Part shown: positions 7,338-15,345 of the stretch, one piece after another
Layout: each line of letters starts with the position of its first letter
Numbering within the stretch: position 1 is the first letter of the stretch
Assembly (NCBI GenBank): GCA_039414355.1
Contig: JBCDJN010000004.1
Location: 1 to 64,000 of the forward strand
Source of the DNA: JBCCQL01 sp039414355
GTDB lineage: Bacteria > Planctomycetota > Planctomycetia > Pirellulales > Lacipirellulaceae
Length of the DNA: 64,000 bases
Reading direction: 5' to 3'
Translations under genes and position numbers: made by a program
The notes under the pieces: model-generated
Database searches by the model: none
Told to the model about the DNA's origin: nothing
Seen by the model: only the letters and a program-made list of their open reading frames with translations

Positions 7338-9653
7338 ATGTCCATCCAAGAACCCGGCAAGCAGCCGTACGACGACACCGGCGCTCAGGCCAACGGCCAG
7401 GCGTCCAACGGCCACGCCAGCGGTGGGGCGTTGGTGCCGCAAGGAACGGTTGCCCCCATGGCCATGAGCATGGCCCCGGCTTCGCCCCAGATGGATGTGG
7501 TGAAGGGCGGCATGGACGGCTCCTCGCTCTTCCACGCCTTCCGTCGCCGCTGGCTGCTCGCCACAGCCCTGGGCATCCTGCTCGGCTCCGGCGCCGCGGC
7601 GGGCCTCTACTGGTTCTTCGAGGAGTCCTCCAGCGCCACCGCCATGTTCCAGGTGGACGCCGAGCCCGACACGATCCTGAAACCGGTCGACGAAGCCACC
7701 GACTTCGATACCTTCCGCCGCACCCAAGAGGCGTGGCTCAAGAGCCCCTACGTGCTCAACGCGGCACTCAGCGCGGCCGTCACCAACCCCGACCTTGGCG
7801 TCGCCCAGATCAAAGACCTGAGCATCTTCGACGGCGTTGAAGAGGAGCGGAAGGTTCAGTGGCTCGCCGAAGAGCTGGACGTCTTCTTCCCGCAAGAGTC
7901 CGAACTGCTGCACATCACGCTAGAAGGCGCGGCGCCACCGGCTGAGCTGGAAGCCGTCGTCGAGGCGGTCGCTACGGCATACTACGAAGAGGTCGCCTTC
8001 GCCACCCACCGCGACCGAATGCAGCCGGTTGAGATCCTCCGGAACAGCGAGCGGAAGATCACCGAAGAGCTGCGGCGAAAGACCGATGCCTACTTCGCCC
8101 TGGTCAAGGAGCGGGGCACCGGCCAGGACCTGCTCACGACCGACCCCGAGGTGCTCATCCTGCAGACCGAGCTGAAGGACCTGCTCGAAGCCCGAGAGAC
8201 CGCCAAGGATGAGGGCATCGAGGCTGAGACCATCTGGGCGTACACGCAGCAGATGATGTCGAATCCAACCATCCTGCAGAGCCGCATCAACGACGCCGTG
8301 CAGGCCGACCCGACCCTCGCCAACCTGCGGGATCAGCTCTCCCAGCTTGAGCTCGCCGCGATGACGGTACCGCCGAGCAACAGCCGGCGAGGCGGCGAGG
8401 AGAACCCCTACCAGCAGCAGATCGCTGCGGTCCAGCAGCAGCTTGCCACGTACGAAGCCCAACTTCGCCAGGCGTACGCCGACAAGCAAGAAGACGAGCC
8501 GGACGCCCAATTGGTTGCCGCACGTCTTCAGTACGAGCTGAAGAAGACGTCAATCGATGCCCGCATCAAGGAAGCGGACGCGCGGATCACGGTGGTCTCA
8601 GAGAAGCTCCGTGAGAAGAGCGAAGTCAACGCCGACCTGGAGCTGCGTCTCGCGGAGATCGAATCGCTGCGGCAGCTTCAGCGGAGCATCGCCGAGCGGA
8701 TCCAGTCCTGGAGCATCGAGTCCGGCGCCCGAGAGCGTGTGCAGCGGATCCCGGGCGTCAACCCGCTGCCCGGCATCAATCGGGTGCAGCGGATCGCCAT
8801 CTCCGGCATCGGCGGGCTGGCCACGTTTGTGCTGACCTGCTTCGGGGTCGCTTACTTGGAGTTCCGCAACCGCAAGCTCAACGGCCCGAACCAAGTTGAC
8901 GAGGGCCTTGGCATCCGCGTCATCGGCACGCTGCCGCCGCTCTCTGGCCGCCGCCAGCTTGATCCGTCGAACCCGGTTGTGGCACAGCTCACCGAGTCCA
9001 TCGACTCGGTACGCACCGCCCTGATGCACGAGTCGACAAGCAAGCGGCGACAGGTCGTGCTGGTCACCAGCGCGGCCGCCATGGAGGGCCGCACTACGGT
9101 CGCCAGCCAACTGGCGGCCAGCCTGGCCCGAGCCGGTCGGCGGACGCTGCTCATCGACGGCGACCTGCGGCGGCCCTCGCTCCACTCGCTGTTCGACGTG
9201 CCCTTGGAAGACGGTCTTTGCGAGGTGCTCCGCGCCGAGTGCGACGTCGCCGATGTCGTCCGGCCGACCCACGCCGAGGGCCTGTGGCTGATGACCGCCG
9301 GCTACTGCGACGCGGACGCCGTGCACGCCCTGGCCACCGACCAGGCTCAGCCGATCTTCGAGAAGCTGCGGAGCGAGTACGACTTTATTGTCATCGACGG
9401 CGCCCCGGTGCTGGGCCTGGCGGACTCGCTGCTGTTCGGCCAGCACTGCGACGGGGCGATCCTGTCGGTCCTCCGCGACTACACCAACCTGCCCAAGATC
9501 AAGCAGTCGGACGACCTGCTCCGCGGAGTGGGCGTGCAGCTCATCGGCTCGGTTGTGAATGGTGTGCCGTGCAAGACCGACCGCCGCGTCACGCACCTGC
9601 AGGTGACCGGGCCGAAGAGCGAGCGGAAGCAGCTCGAACAAGCCGGCGCCTAA
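7338..9653 (+). CDS. Wzc-like polysaccharide chain-length/BY-kinase-type protein, Walker A lysine replaced
   Basis: The architecture is that of Wzc-type co-polymerases that control polysaccharide length and export. After a low-complexity N-terminus come a transmembrane helix (WLLATALGILLGSGAAAGLYW, about residues 72-92), a periplasmic Wzz-like and coiled-coil region (about 95-470), a second helix (about 491-513) and a cytoplasmic P-loop domain (about 555-740). Walker A' (LLIDGDLRRPS, Asp607/609) and Walker B (FIVIDGAPV, Asp687) are present. The Walker A loop reads AAMEGRTT with Arg585 where GK[S/T] is expected. The C-terminal tail has no tyrosine cluster. Kinase activity is therefore doubtful, while a structural role in export is likely. 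ATG 7338 has GGAG about ten bases upstream. Confidence 0.87.
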   Translation: MSIQEPGKQPYDDTGAQANGQASNGHASGGALVPQGTVAPMAMSMAPASPQMDVVKGGMDGSSLFHAFRRRWLLATALGILLGSGAAAGLYWFFEESSSATAMFQVDAEPDTILKPVDEATDFDTFRRTQEAWLKSPYVLNAALSAAVTNPDLGVAQIKDLSIFDGVEEERKVQWLAEELDVFFPQESELLHITLEGAAPPAELEAVVEAVATAYYEEVAFATHRDRMQPVEILRNSERKITEELRRKTDAYFALVKERGTGQDLLTTDPEVLILQTELKDLLEARETAKDEGIEAETIWAYTQQMMSNPTILQSRINDAVQADPTLANLRDQLSQLELAAMTVPPSNSRRGGEENPYQQQIAAVQQQLATYEAQLRQAYADKQEDEPDAQLVAARLQYELKKTSIDARIKEADARITVVSEKLREKSEVNADLELRLAEIESLRQLQRSIAERIQSWSIESGARERVQRIPGVNPLPGINRVQRIAISGIGGLATFVLTCFGVAYLEFRNRKLNGPNQVDEGLGIRVIGTLPPLSGRRQLDPSNPVVAQLTESIDSVRTALMHESTSKRRQVVLVTSAAAMEGRTTVASQLAASLARAGRRTLLIDGDLRRPSLHSLFDVPLEDGLCEVLRAECDVADVVRPTHAEGLWLMTAGYCDADAVHALATDQAQPIFEKLRSEYDFIVIDGAPVLGLADSLLFGQHCDGAILSVLRDYTNLPKIKQSDDLLRGVGVQLIGSVVNGVPCKTDRRVTHLQVTGPKSERKQLEQAGA

Positions 9654-9693
9654 GCCGATCGGTTACTCGACGTGTCACACGGTTCAAACTACA

Positions 9694-9737
9694 AACACCG
9701 GCGGGGCCCAATTGGCCCCGCCGGTGTTCTCTTTGTT
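9694..9737 (+). terminator. Strong intrinsic terminator after the Wzc-like gene
   Basis: A perfect 15-bp stem (9694-9708 with 9714-9728), loop CAATT, is followed by CTCTTTGTTT. It lies 40 bases after the stop codon and ends the exosortase/Wzc transcription unit. It finishes just before the ATG of the phospholipase gene at 9750, so that gene needs its own promoter or is read by read-through. Confidence 0.88.
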
Positions 9738-9749
9738 TGGACCACGCGA

Positions 9750-10865
9750 ATGCCCCGCGCCCTCACCATCGTGTTGTCGCTCCTTGCTCCCGCAGCCGCG
9801 GCGGCACCTGACCAGCGCCTCGCGAGCCTCCGCTTGAACGAAGTCCAAGTGATTGGCAGCCACAACAGCTACAAGCTGGCGATCGACGGGCCGCTGCTTG
9901 ATCTGCTGAAGGCGTTCTCTCAGGACGCCCAAGCGCTCGATTACGCCCACGTACCGTTGACGGAGCAGCTGGACATGGGCGTGCGTGGGCTGGAACTCGA
10001 TCTCTACCACGACCCCGACGGCGGCCGGTACGCCAAGCCACTCGGCCTGGAGATGGTCCGGCGCCTGGGCAAGACGCCCGACCCGTTTGACGAAGGCCCA
10101 ATGCTCCGCCCGGGCTTTAAGGTCCTGCACGTGTCGGACATTGATTTCCGTTCCAATCAACCAACGCTCGCCGGCTGCCTCGCCGAGCTGCGGCGCTGGT
10201 CCGAAGCGCACCGCGGTCACCTGCCGATCGTCGTCACGATGAATCTCAAGACGGACCCCGCCCCCGTGCCGGGCGCCGTCAAGCCGCTGCCCTTCGATCG
10301 GGACGCGCTCAACCGCTTGGACGCGGAGCTCATCGAAGGCCTCGGCCGAGATCGCCTCATCACACCCGACCTGGTCCGAGGCGACGCCGAGACCCTCAAC
10401 CGCGCGGTCCTCGAGCGGGGTTGGCCGACCCTCGGTGATCTGGCGGACCGCTTCCTCTTCGCCATGGACGAAGGCGGCGAGAAGCGGCGGGAGTACCTGC
10501 GTGGGCACGCGTCGCTACGCGAGCGGGTGATGTTCACGACGCCGAGCCCTGGCGAGGACGACGCAGCGGTGCTGGTGATGAACGACCCGCTGAAAGACGG
10601 GCCGCGCATCGCCGAACTTGTGCAGGCCGGCTACCTGGTACGAACCCGCGCCGACGCGGGGACCTCGGAAGCCCGAGCCGGCGACCGCCGTCGGCTTGAT
10701 GCGGCGCTCGCAAGCGGCGCCAATATCGTGAGCACCGACTACTATCTCAAAGACACGCGATTCGGGACGAACTACGAAGTGCGGCTGCCCAACGGGGCGG
10801 TGTGTCGAGAGCGCCCCGGCCTTCGCGTACCAACAACCCAAGCGGCCGAGGAGACCAACCCATGA
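9750..10865 (+). CDS. Secreted PI-PLC-type phosphodiesterase (Ca2+-dependent phosphoinositide-specific PLC family)
   Basis: The product resembles the PI-PLC-C1 family (Pfam PF16670), TIM-barrel phosphodiesterases that use general acid/base histidines and calcium to cleave phospholipid headgroups. The 371-residue product has a signal peptide (MPRALTIVLSLLAPAAAAA). The first catalytic block IGSHNSYK (His38) is followed by RGLELDLYHD (Glu82, Asp84, probable metal ligands) and FKVLHVSDIDF, then PIVVTMNLKTD and ANIVSTDYYLKDTRF near the C-terminus. ATG 9750 is chosen because the in-frame extension upstream would be read through the terminator hairpin. It overlaps the DUF2237 gene by four bases (ATGA), indicating translational coupling. 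The substrate is unknown. Confidence 0.85.
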   Translation: MPRALTIVLSLLAPAAAAAPDQRLASLRLNEVQVIGSHNSYKLAIDGPLLDLLKAFSQDAQALDYAHVPLTEQLDMGVRGLELDLYHDPDGGRYAKPLGLEMVRRLGKTPDPFDEGPMLRPGFKVLHVSDIDFRSNQPTLAGCLAELRRWSEAHRGHLPIVVTMNLKTDPAPVPGAVKPLPFDRDALNRLDAELIEGLGRDRLITPDLVRGDAETLNRAVLERGWPTLGDLADRFLFAMDEGGEKRREYLRGHASLRERVMFTTPSPGEDDAAVLVMNDPLKDGPRIAELVQAGYLVRTRADAGTSEARAGDRRRLDAALASGANIVSTDYYLKDTRFGTNYEVRLPNGAVCRERPGLRVPTTQAAEETNP

Positions 10866-11254
10866 GCCAAGCCAACGCCCCCCGCCGGACCGCCAAGAAC
10901 GTGCTGGGCGAAGACCTCCAGCCCTGCAGCACCGACCCAATGACCGGCTTCTACCGGGACGGCTGCTGCAACACCGGCGCCGGCGACGGCGGCGTGCACA
11001 CCGTGTGCGCCGAGATGACCGCCGAGTTCTTGGAGTTCAGCAAGTCCCGCGGCAACGACCTGAGCACGCCGATGCCGCAGTACCAGTTCCCCGGCCTCGT
11101 GCCGGGCGACCGCTGGTGCCTGTGCGCTCCGCGATGGCGAGAAGCGTACGATGCCGGCATGGCACCGAAGGTCGTGCTATCGAGCTGCCACATCTCGACG
11201 CTCGAGTTTGCTTCCCTGCAGGAGCTCCAAGAGTTCGCCATCGAGGAAGACTGA
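10862..11254 (+). CDS. DUF2237 family protein
   Basis: A 130-residue cytoplasmic protein of the conserved DUF2237 family, function unknown. The family signatures NVLGEDLQPCSTDPMTGFYR, VHTVCAEMT, FLEFSKSRGNDLSTP and FPGLVPGDRWCLCA are all present, including cysteines that could bind a metal (Cys22, two in RDGCC, two in WCLCA). The ATG overlaps the stop codon of the PI-PLC gene, so the two are co-translated even though one product is secreted and one is not. It converges with metG two bases after its stop. Homologues are usually close to this length, so it is complete. Confidence 0.88.
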   Translation: MSQANAPRRTAKNVLGEDLQPCSTDPMTGFYRDGCCNTGAGDGGVHTVCAEMTAEFLEFSKSRGNDLSTPMPQYQFPGLVPGDRWCLCAPRWREAYDAGMAPKVVLSSCHISTLEFASLQELQEFAIEED

Positions 11255-11256
11255 CC

Positions 11257-13341
11257 CTAGTGCACACGCTGGCCGACCTTGGCGCCGTCGTCCGGCGAGA
11301 GGACGAACACCTCCTCGCCGCCGGGGCCGCTGGCGACGACCATGCCTTCGCTGAGGCCGAACTTCATCTTGCGCGGCGCCAGGTTAGCGACACAAACAAT
11401 CTTGCGGCCGACCAGCTTCTCCGGCTCGTACGCCGCCTTGATGCCGGCGAACACCTGCTTATAGACGCCGCCACCAAGCGAGAGCTTCAGCCGCAGCAGC
11501 TTGCGGGCCTCGGGCACCTGCTCCGCTTCCACGACGCGGGCGACGCGGAGGTCGACCTTCACGAAGTCGTCGAACGTGCACTCATCGGCGAGCGGCTCGG
11601 CTTCCAGCTGGTCGCCCGGGTCGTTCCACCGGTCGGTCGTCTCTGCGGCTGCTCCGGCGGCTGACGCCGCCGGCTCGCTGGCTGTGGCTTCGCTCGACTC
11701 TTTGCTCTCTTCGATCACTTTCTGCACCTTCGTGGGTTCGACCTTCTGGATCATGTGTTTGAACTTGGCGACCGGCGTTCCCACCAGAGGCGTTTGGGCT
11801 TGGTCCCAAGACGTGATGGGATCGTTCAGCAACTCGCCGGTTTGCTCCGCGAGCTTGGGGAGCACCGGGGCGAGGTAGATGGCGATCTGGCGGAACAGGT
11901 TCAGCGCGATCGTGCAGGTGTCCTGCAGCCGGTCTGCTTGCGAGTCGTCTTTGCGGAGCTCCCATGGCTTGGCTTCTTCGACGAACGGGTTCGCCTTGTC
12001 TGCCAGCGCCATGATCAGCCGCATCGCGTGGCTGTAGTCGCACGCCTCGTAAGCGGCGGCGATCTCGTCGGCGGCAGCGGCGGCCGAGGCAAACAGCCCG
12101 CCGTCGTCGGGGTACTCGGCCGACAATCCAGTCTGCTGCACAAACTTCGCGCTGCGGCTCGCAAGGTTCACAACCTTGCCGCGGAGGTCTTTGTCGACCT
12201 TGTCGATGAACTCATCGATCGACAGATCGATGTCGTCCACCTTGCTCGACAGCTTCGATGCGTAGAAGTAGCGCAGGTAGCTTGGGTCGAGGTGCTTGAG
12301 GTAGGTCTCGGCGGCGACGAAGGTGCCCTTGCTCTTAGACATCTTCTCGCCGTCCACGGTCAGGAAGCCATGGATGTGCACCTTGGTGGGCAGCGAGAAG
12401 CCGGCCGTCTTGAGCATGCCGGGCCAGAATAGCGTGTGGAAGTACGTGATGTCCTTGCCGATGAAGTGGTGGATTTCGCAGTCCTCCGACCGCCACCAAT
12501 CGTCGAGCGACTCCCCGTTTTGGTCGCACCACTGCTTGGTGCTGGCGATGTAACCGATGGGGGCGTCGAACCACACGTACCAGTAGTTGCCCGGCGAGTC
12601 GGGGATCTCGAAGCCGAAGTACGGCGCCGGGCGGCTCACGTCCCAATCACGGAGCGGCTCGGGCTTGTCGGCCGGGCCCAGGAAGTGACCTCGCAGGTAG
12701 TTCGCGATCTCCGGCTGGAGGGCGTCGGCGGTATCAACCCACTCCCTCAGGAAGCCGTGCAGCTTCTCAAGCTCGATGAACAGGTGCTGTGCCGAACGCA
12801 GCTCCGGCGTGGCGCCGCTCAGCGTGCTCTTGGGGTCGATCAGGTCGATCGGGCTATAGGTGTCGCCGTTGTCGCAGTTGTCGCCGGGCTGGTTCTTTAG
12901 TCCACAGCAGGGGCATGTGCCGCGGACGAAGCGATCGGCGAGGAACGTCTCCGCCTCTGGGTCGTAGAGTTGCTCGACGGATTGTTCCTTGACCAGCCCC
13001 GCCTCGCGGATGCTCGCCCACATCTGCTGGCACAGCTGGCGGTTCTCGTCCGAGTGCGTACTGCCGTAGTTGTCGAACTCGATGCCGAAGCCGGCGAAGT
13101 CCCGCTGGTGCTCCTCGCTGACCCGTGCGACGAACTCCTCTTCGGTGACGCCCGCCTTCTTGGCGGAGATCATGATCGCGGTGCCGTGCGTGTCGTCGGC
13201 GCAGAAGTACCGGCAGTCGTTGCCGCGGAGCTTCTGGAAGCGGACCCAGATGTCGGTTTGCAAATACTCCACCAAGTGCCCGATGTGAATCGGCCCGTTG
13301 GCGTAGGGCAGGGCGGAGGTGACGAGGATCTTGCGGGGCAT
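11257..13341 (-). CDS. metG: Methionine--tRNA ligase
   Basis: The class I synthetase charges tRNA-Met in the cytoplasm. The 694-residue product has the HIGH-type motif (PIHIGHL, residues 10-16), the KMSKS motif (EKMSKSKG), the anticodon-binding helical domain and a C-terminal EMAP/tRNA-binding domain (about 585-694, starting FDDFVKVDLRVARV) after an Ala/Glu-rich linker, so it is the dimeric form. The zinc-knuckle insert reads CPCCGLKNQPGDNCDNGDTY: the first CxxC is present, but the second pair has Gly where the fourth Cys is usual. ATG 13341 begins the MPRKILVTSALPYANG block; a longer ATC-rich extension to 13380 is not supported. The DUF2237 gene converges two bases from its stop. Confidence 0.96.
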   Translation of the reverse strand: MPRKILVTSALPYANGPIHIGHLVEYLQTDIWVRFQKLRGNDCRYFCADDTHGTAIMISAKKAGVTEEEFVARVSEEHQRDFAGFGIEFDNYGSTHSDENRQLCQQMWASIREAGLVKEQSVEQLYDPEAETFLADRFVRGTCPCCGLKNQPGDNCDNGDTYSPIDLIDPKSTLSGATPELRSAQHLFIELEKLHGFLREWVDTADALQPEIANYLRGHFLGPADKPEPLRDWDVSRPAPYFGFEIPDSPGNYWYVWFDAPIGYIASTKQWCDQNGESLDDWWRSEDCEIHHFIGKDITYFHTLFWPGMLKTAGFSLPTKVHIHGFLTVDGEKMSKSKGTFVAAETYLKHLDPSYLRYFYASKLSSKVDDIDLSIDEFIDKVDKDLRGKVVNLASRSAKFVQQTGLSAEYPDDGGLFASAAAAADEIAAAYEACDYSHAMRLIMALADKANPFVEEAKPWELRKDDSQADRLQDTCTIALNLFRQIAIYLAPVLPKLAEQTGELLNDPITSWDQAQTPLVGTPVAKFKHMIQKVEPTKVQKVIEESKESSEATASEPAASAAGAAAETTDRWNDPGDQLEAEPLADECTFDDFVKVDLRVARVVEAEQVPEARKLLRLKLSLGGGVYKQVFAGIKAAYEPEKLVGRKIVCVANLAPRKMKFGLSEGMVVASGPGGEEVFVLSPDDGAKVGQRVH

Positions 13342-13689
13342 GCGGCGGTGCTGTCTTTCTGGTTTCCGACTGCGGATCACCCAAGGCGAGGCCGGACCGC
13401 CGGCATTCTAGCGGCGACTCCGCGGTGGCACGAGACAGTGCGGCACGCGGTGTGCACCACCGGGTGATCGACGTCGGGGCGTCGCACCGGCTTCGCGTCG
13501 CTCACGTCGTCAGGCGTGCAACCGGCGCCCAACCGCCCGCGTTGCTAGCACCCAAACTTACCTGATCTTGTAACGATGGCGTGAGTTCGCCAAAGTGCCT
13601 CGCCTCTTATGAGAAGAGACACGCGGACGCAGGAAGCGTTCGCTCCATGACGACTGCTCACGCGACCAAACGATCCAAGGAGGGATACG
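13342..13689. other. Divergent intergenic region between metG and the thioredoxin-protease gene
   Basis: These 348 bases should hold promoters for both flanking genes. I see a strong RBS for the rightward gene (AAGGAGGG at 13677-13684) but no convincing promoter pair and no T-box or other recognisable leader in front of metG. Confidence 0.45.
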
Positions 13690-15177
13690 ATGGTCCGCCC
13701 GCTGTGGCTCGCCGTGATGGCGAGCATCTGCCTGTCCGCACCCGCACTCGCCCAGCAGCCCGTGCTGCTGGACTTCTCGATTGCCGGTTGCGGTCCGTGC
13801 CAACAGCTCGAACCCACCATCCGCCGACTCGAGGCCGAAGGCTTCGCCGTGAGACGCGTTGACGGCCACCGTGAGCCGGCCCTCGCCGCGCGCTACGGCG
13901 TAACGAGCTACCCGACGTTGATCGTTGTCGCCGGCGGCCAAGCGACCGCGCGTTGGGTCGGCGTGCAGCATTACTCGGTCATTCGAGACGCCCTGCTTTC
14001 CGCCTCGCAGGCGACGCTCTCGGCGACCAGCAACACGACACCGCAGGGCACCTTTCGGCAAGGCAGCGCCTTCCAAGTGGGGAGCGACCTGGGCGCCGTG
14101 CCCGAAGTCGCGATCCCTGGGGTCGCCGATACTTCAAGCCAGACGCAGCGCGCCGCACCCCTCGGTAAAACTGATCGTCGGCTCCTAAACTCAACGGTCC
14201 GGTTCCGCGTCCGCGAGCGCGGCGGCAGCTCCTACGGCACCGGAACGGTTATCGATGCCCGCTCCGGAGACGCCCTCGTCTTGACGTGCGCTCACCTGTT
14301 CCGTGAGCTCGCTGAAGACTCGCCCACGCAGCCGGCCATCATGATCGAGCTGTTCGAGGCGGATGCCGCGGGTGGCGTGCGTGTGGTTGAACGCGTCGCC
14401 GGTCAGTTGCTGACTTCCAACAGCGAAAATGACGTGGCACTAGTCGCCATCCGCCAGCCGCGTACGCCGGTCGCGGCGGCCCCAATCGCGTCCTCGCCGG
14501 CGGCGGTTTCGGTTGGTATCGCTACTAAGAGCGTTGGATGCAGCCTAGGGGCGGATCCGACGATCGAGAACAGCCGGGTGCAAACCGTCGACCGTTACCT
14601 AAGCCCTCCCAGCCTGACCACGGGCGGGGCGCCGAAGCTCGGCCGCAGCGGCGGCGGGCTGTTCAACGAGCGGGGCGAATTGATCGGCGTCTGCTTCGGC
14701 GCCGTTGCCGAGGATGGCGAAGGCTTCTACGCGAAGCTGTCGTCCATCTACGCCGAGCTCGACAAGCTCGGCCTGCAAGAGCTGTATCGACCGGGCGGTC
14801 AACCGGCGACGGCGTTGGCTTCCGCCGCGATTCCGCCCGCGACACCGGCGGCTGCCGGCGGGTTGGCTCGCGCCGAAGCGCCGGCAACCAAGCCCGGCCT
14901 GCAGCGAGCGACCGACTGGCCGCAGCCCGCGGTGGTTCGCGGCCAGGGTGGCACCCCGGCCCGAAGGCCAAGTGTCGATCGCCTCGTGGCCGGGCTCTCC
15001 ACCGCCGAGCGGGCCGCTGTGGGCGAGATCGCGCGACGCGTGGCCGAGTCGGAAGTGGTGTGCGTAGTCCGCCCCAAATCGCCGGGCGGACAGAGCGAAG
15101 TGATCACGCTCGATAGCGCATCGCCGGAGCTGGTCAGGCTGCTGCTGGCCATTGGCAGCAAGGGCGAACGCCGGTAG
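13690..15177 (+). CDS. Secreted thioredoxin-like / trypsin-like serine protease fusion
   Basis: The 495-residue product has a signal peptide (residues 1-22). A thioredoxin fold follows (about 24-108) with the redox motif CGPC (34-37) and cis-proline segment SYPTL. After a linker, a trypsin-like domain (about 165-360) shows GTGTVI, the catalytic His202 in TCAHLF, Asp248 in ENDVALVAI and Ser320 in GRSGGGLF. The order and spacing fit HtrA/trypsin-type proteases. No PDZ domain follows; instead there is an Ala/Pro-rich region and a small C-terminal helical tail. Both active sites look complete, so redox and proteolytic functions in the periplasm are inferred. The RBS AAGGAGGG fixes ATG 13690. Substrates are unknown. 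Confidence 0.8.
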   Translation: MVRPLWLAVMASICLSAPALAQQPVLLDFSIAGCGPCQQLEPTIRRLEAEGFAVRRVDGHREPALAARYGVTSYPTLIVVAGGQATARWVGVQHYSVIRDALLSASQATLSATSNTTPQGTFRQGSAFQVGSDLGAVPEVAIPGVADTSSQTQRAAPLGKTDRRLLNSTVRFRVRERGGSSYGTGTVIDARSGDALVLTCAHLFRELAEDSPTQPAIMIELFEADAAGGVRVVERVAGQLLTSNSENDVALVAIRQPRTPVAAAPIASSPAAVSVGIATKSVGCSLGADPTIENSRVQTVDRYLSPPSLTTGGAPKLGRSGGGLFNERGELIGVCFGAVAEDGEGFYAKLSSIYAELDKLGLQELYRPGGQPATALASAAIPPATPAAAGGLARAEAPATKPGLQRATDWPQPAVVRGQGGTPARRPSVDRLVAGLSTAERAAVGEIARRVAESEVVCVVRPKSPGGQSEVITLDSASPELVRLLLAIGSKGERR

Positions 15178-15345
15178 CGGTCGTCCCCAGCAGCGACCGC
15201 GCCGCGACAACGCGTGCAACCCGGACAACCCGTCTCGGCCAAACGGATTGCCCGCTGGCTGGCGTGGCCGCCCCCACAGTTGCCGCTCGCGTGCCGTAGC
15301 CTTTCCAGAAGGCCCCGCTTGTAGGGCCCGCTCGGCGGTTACGGG

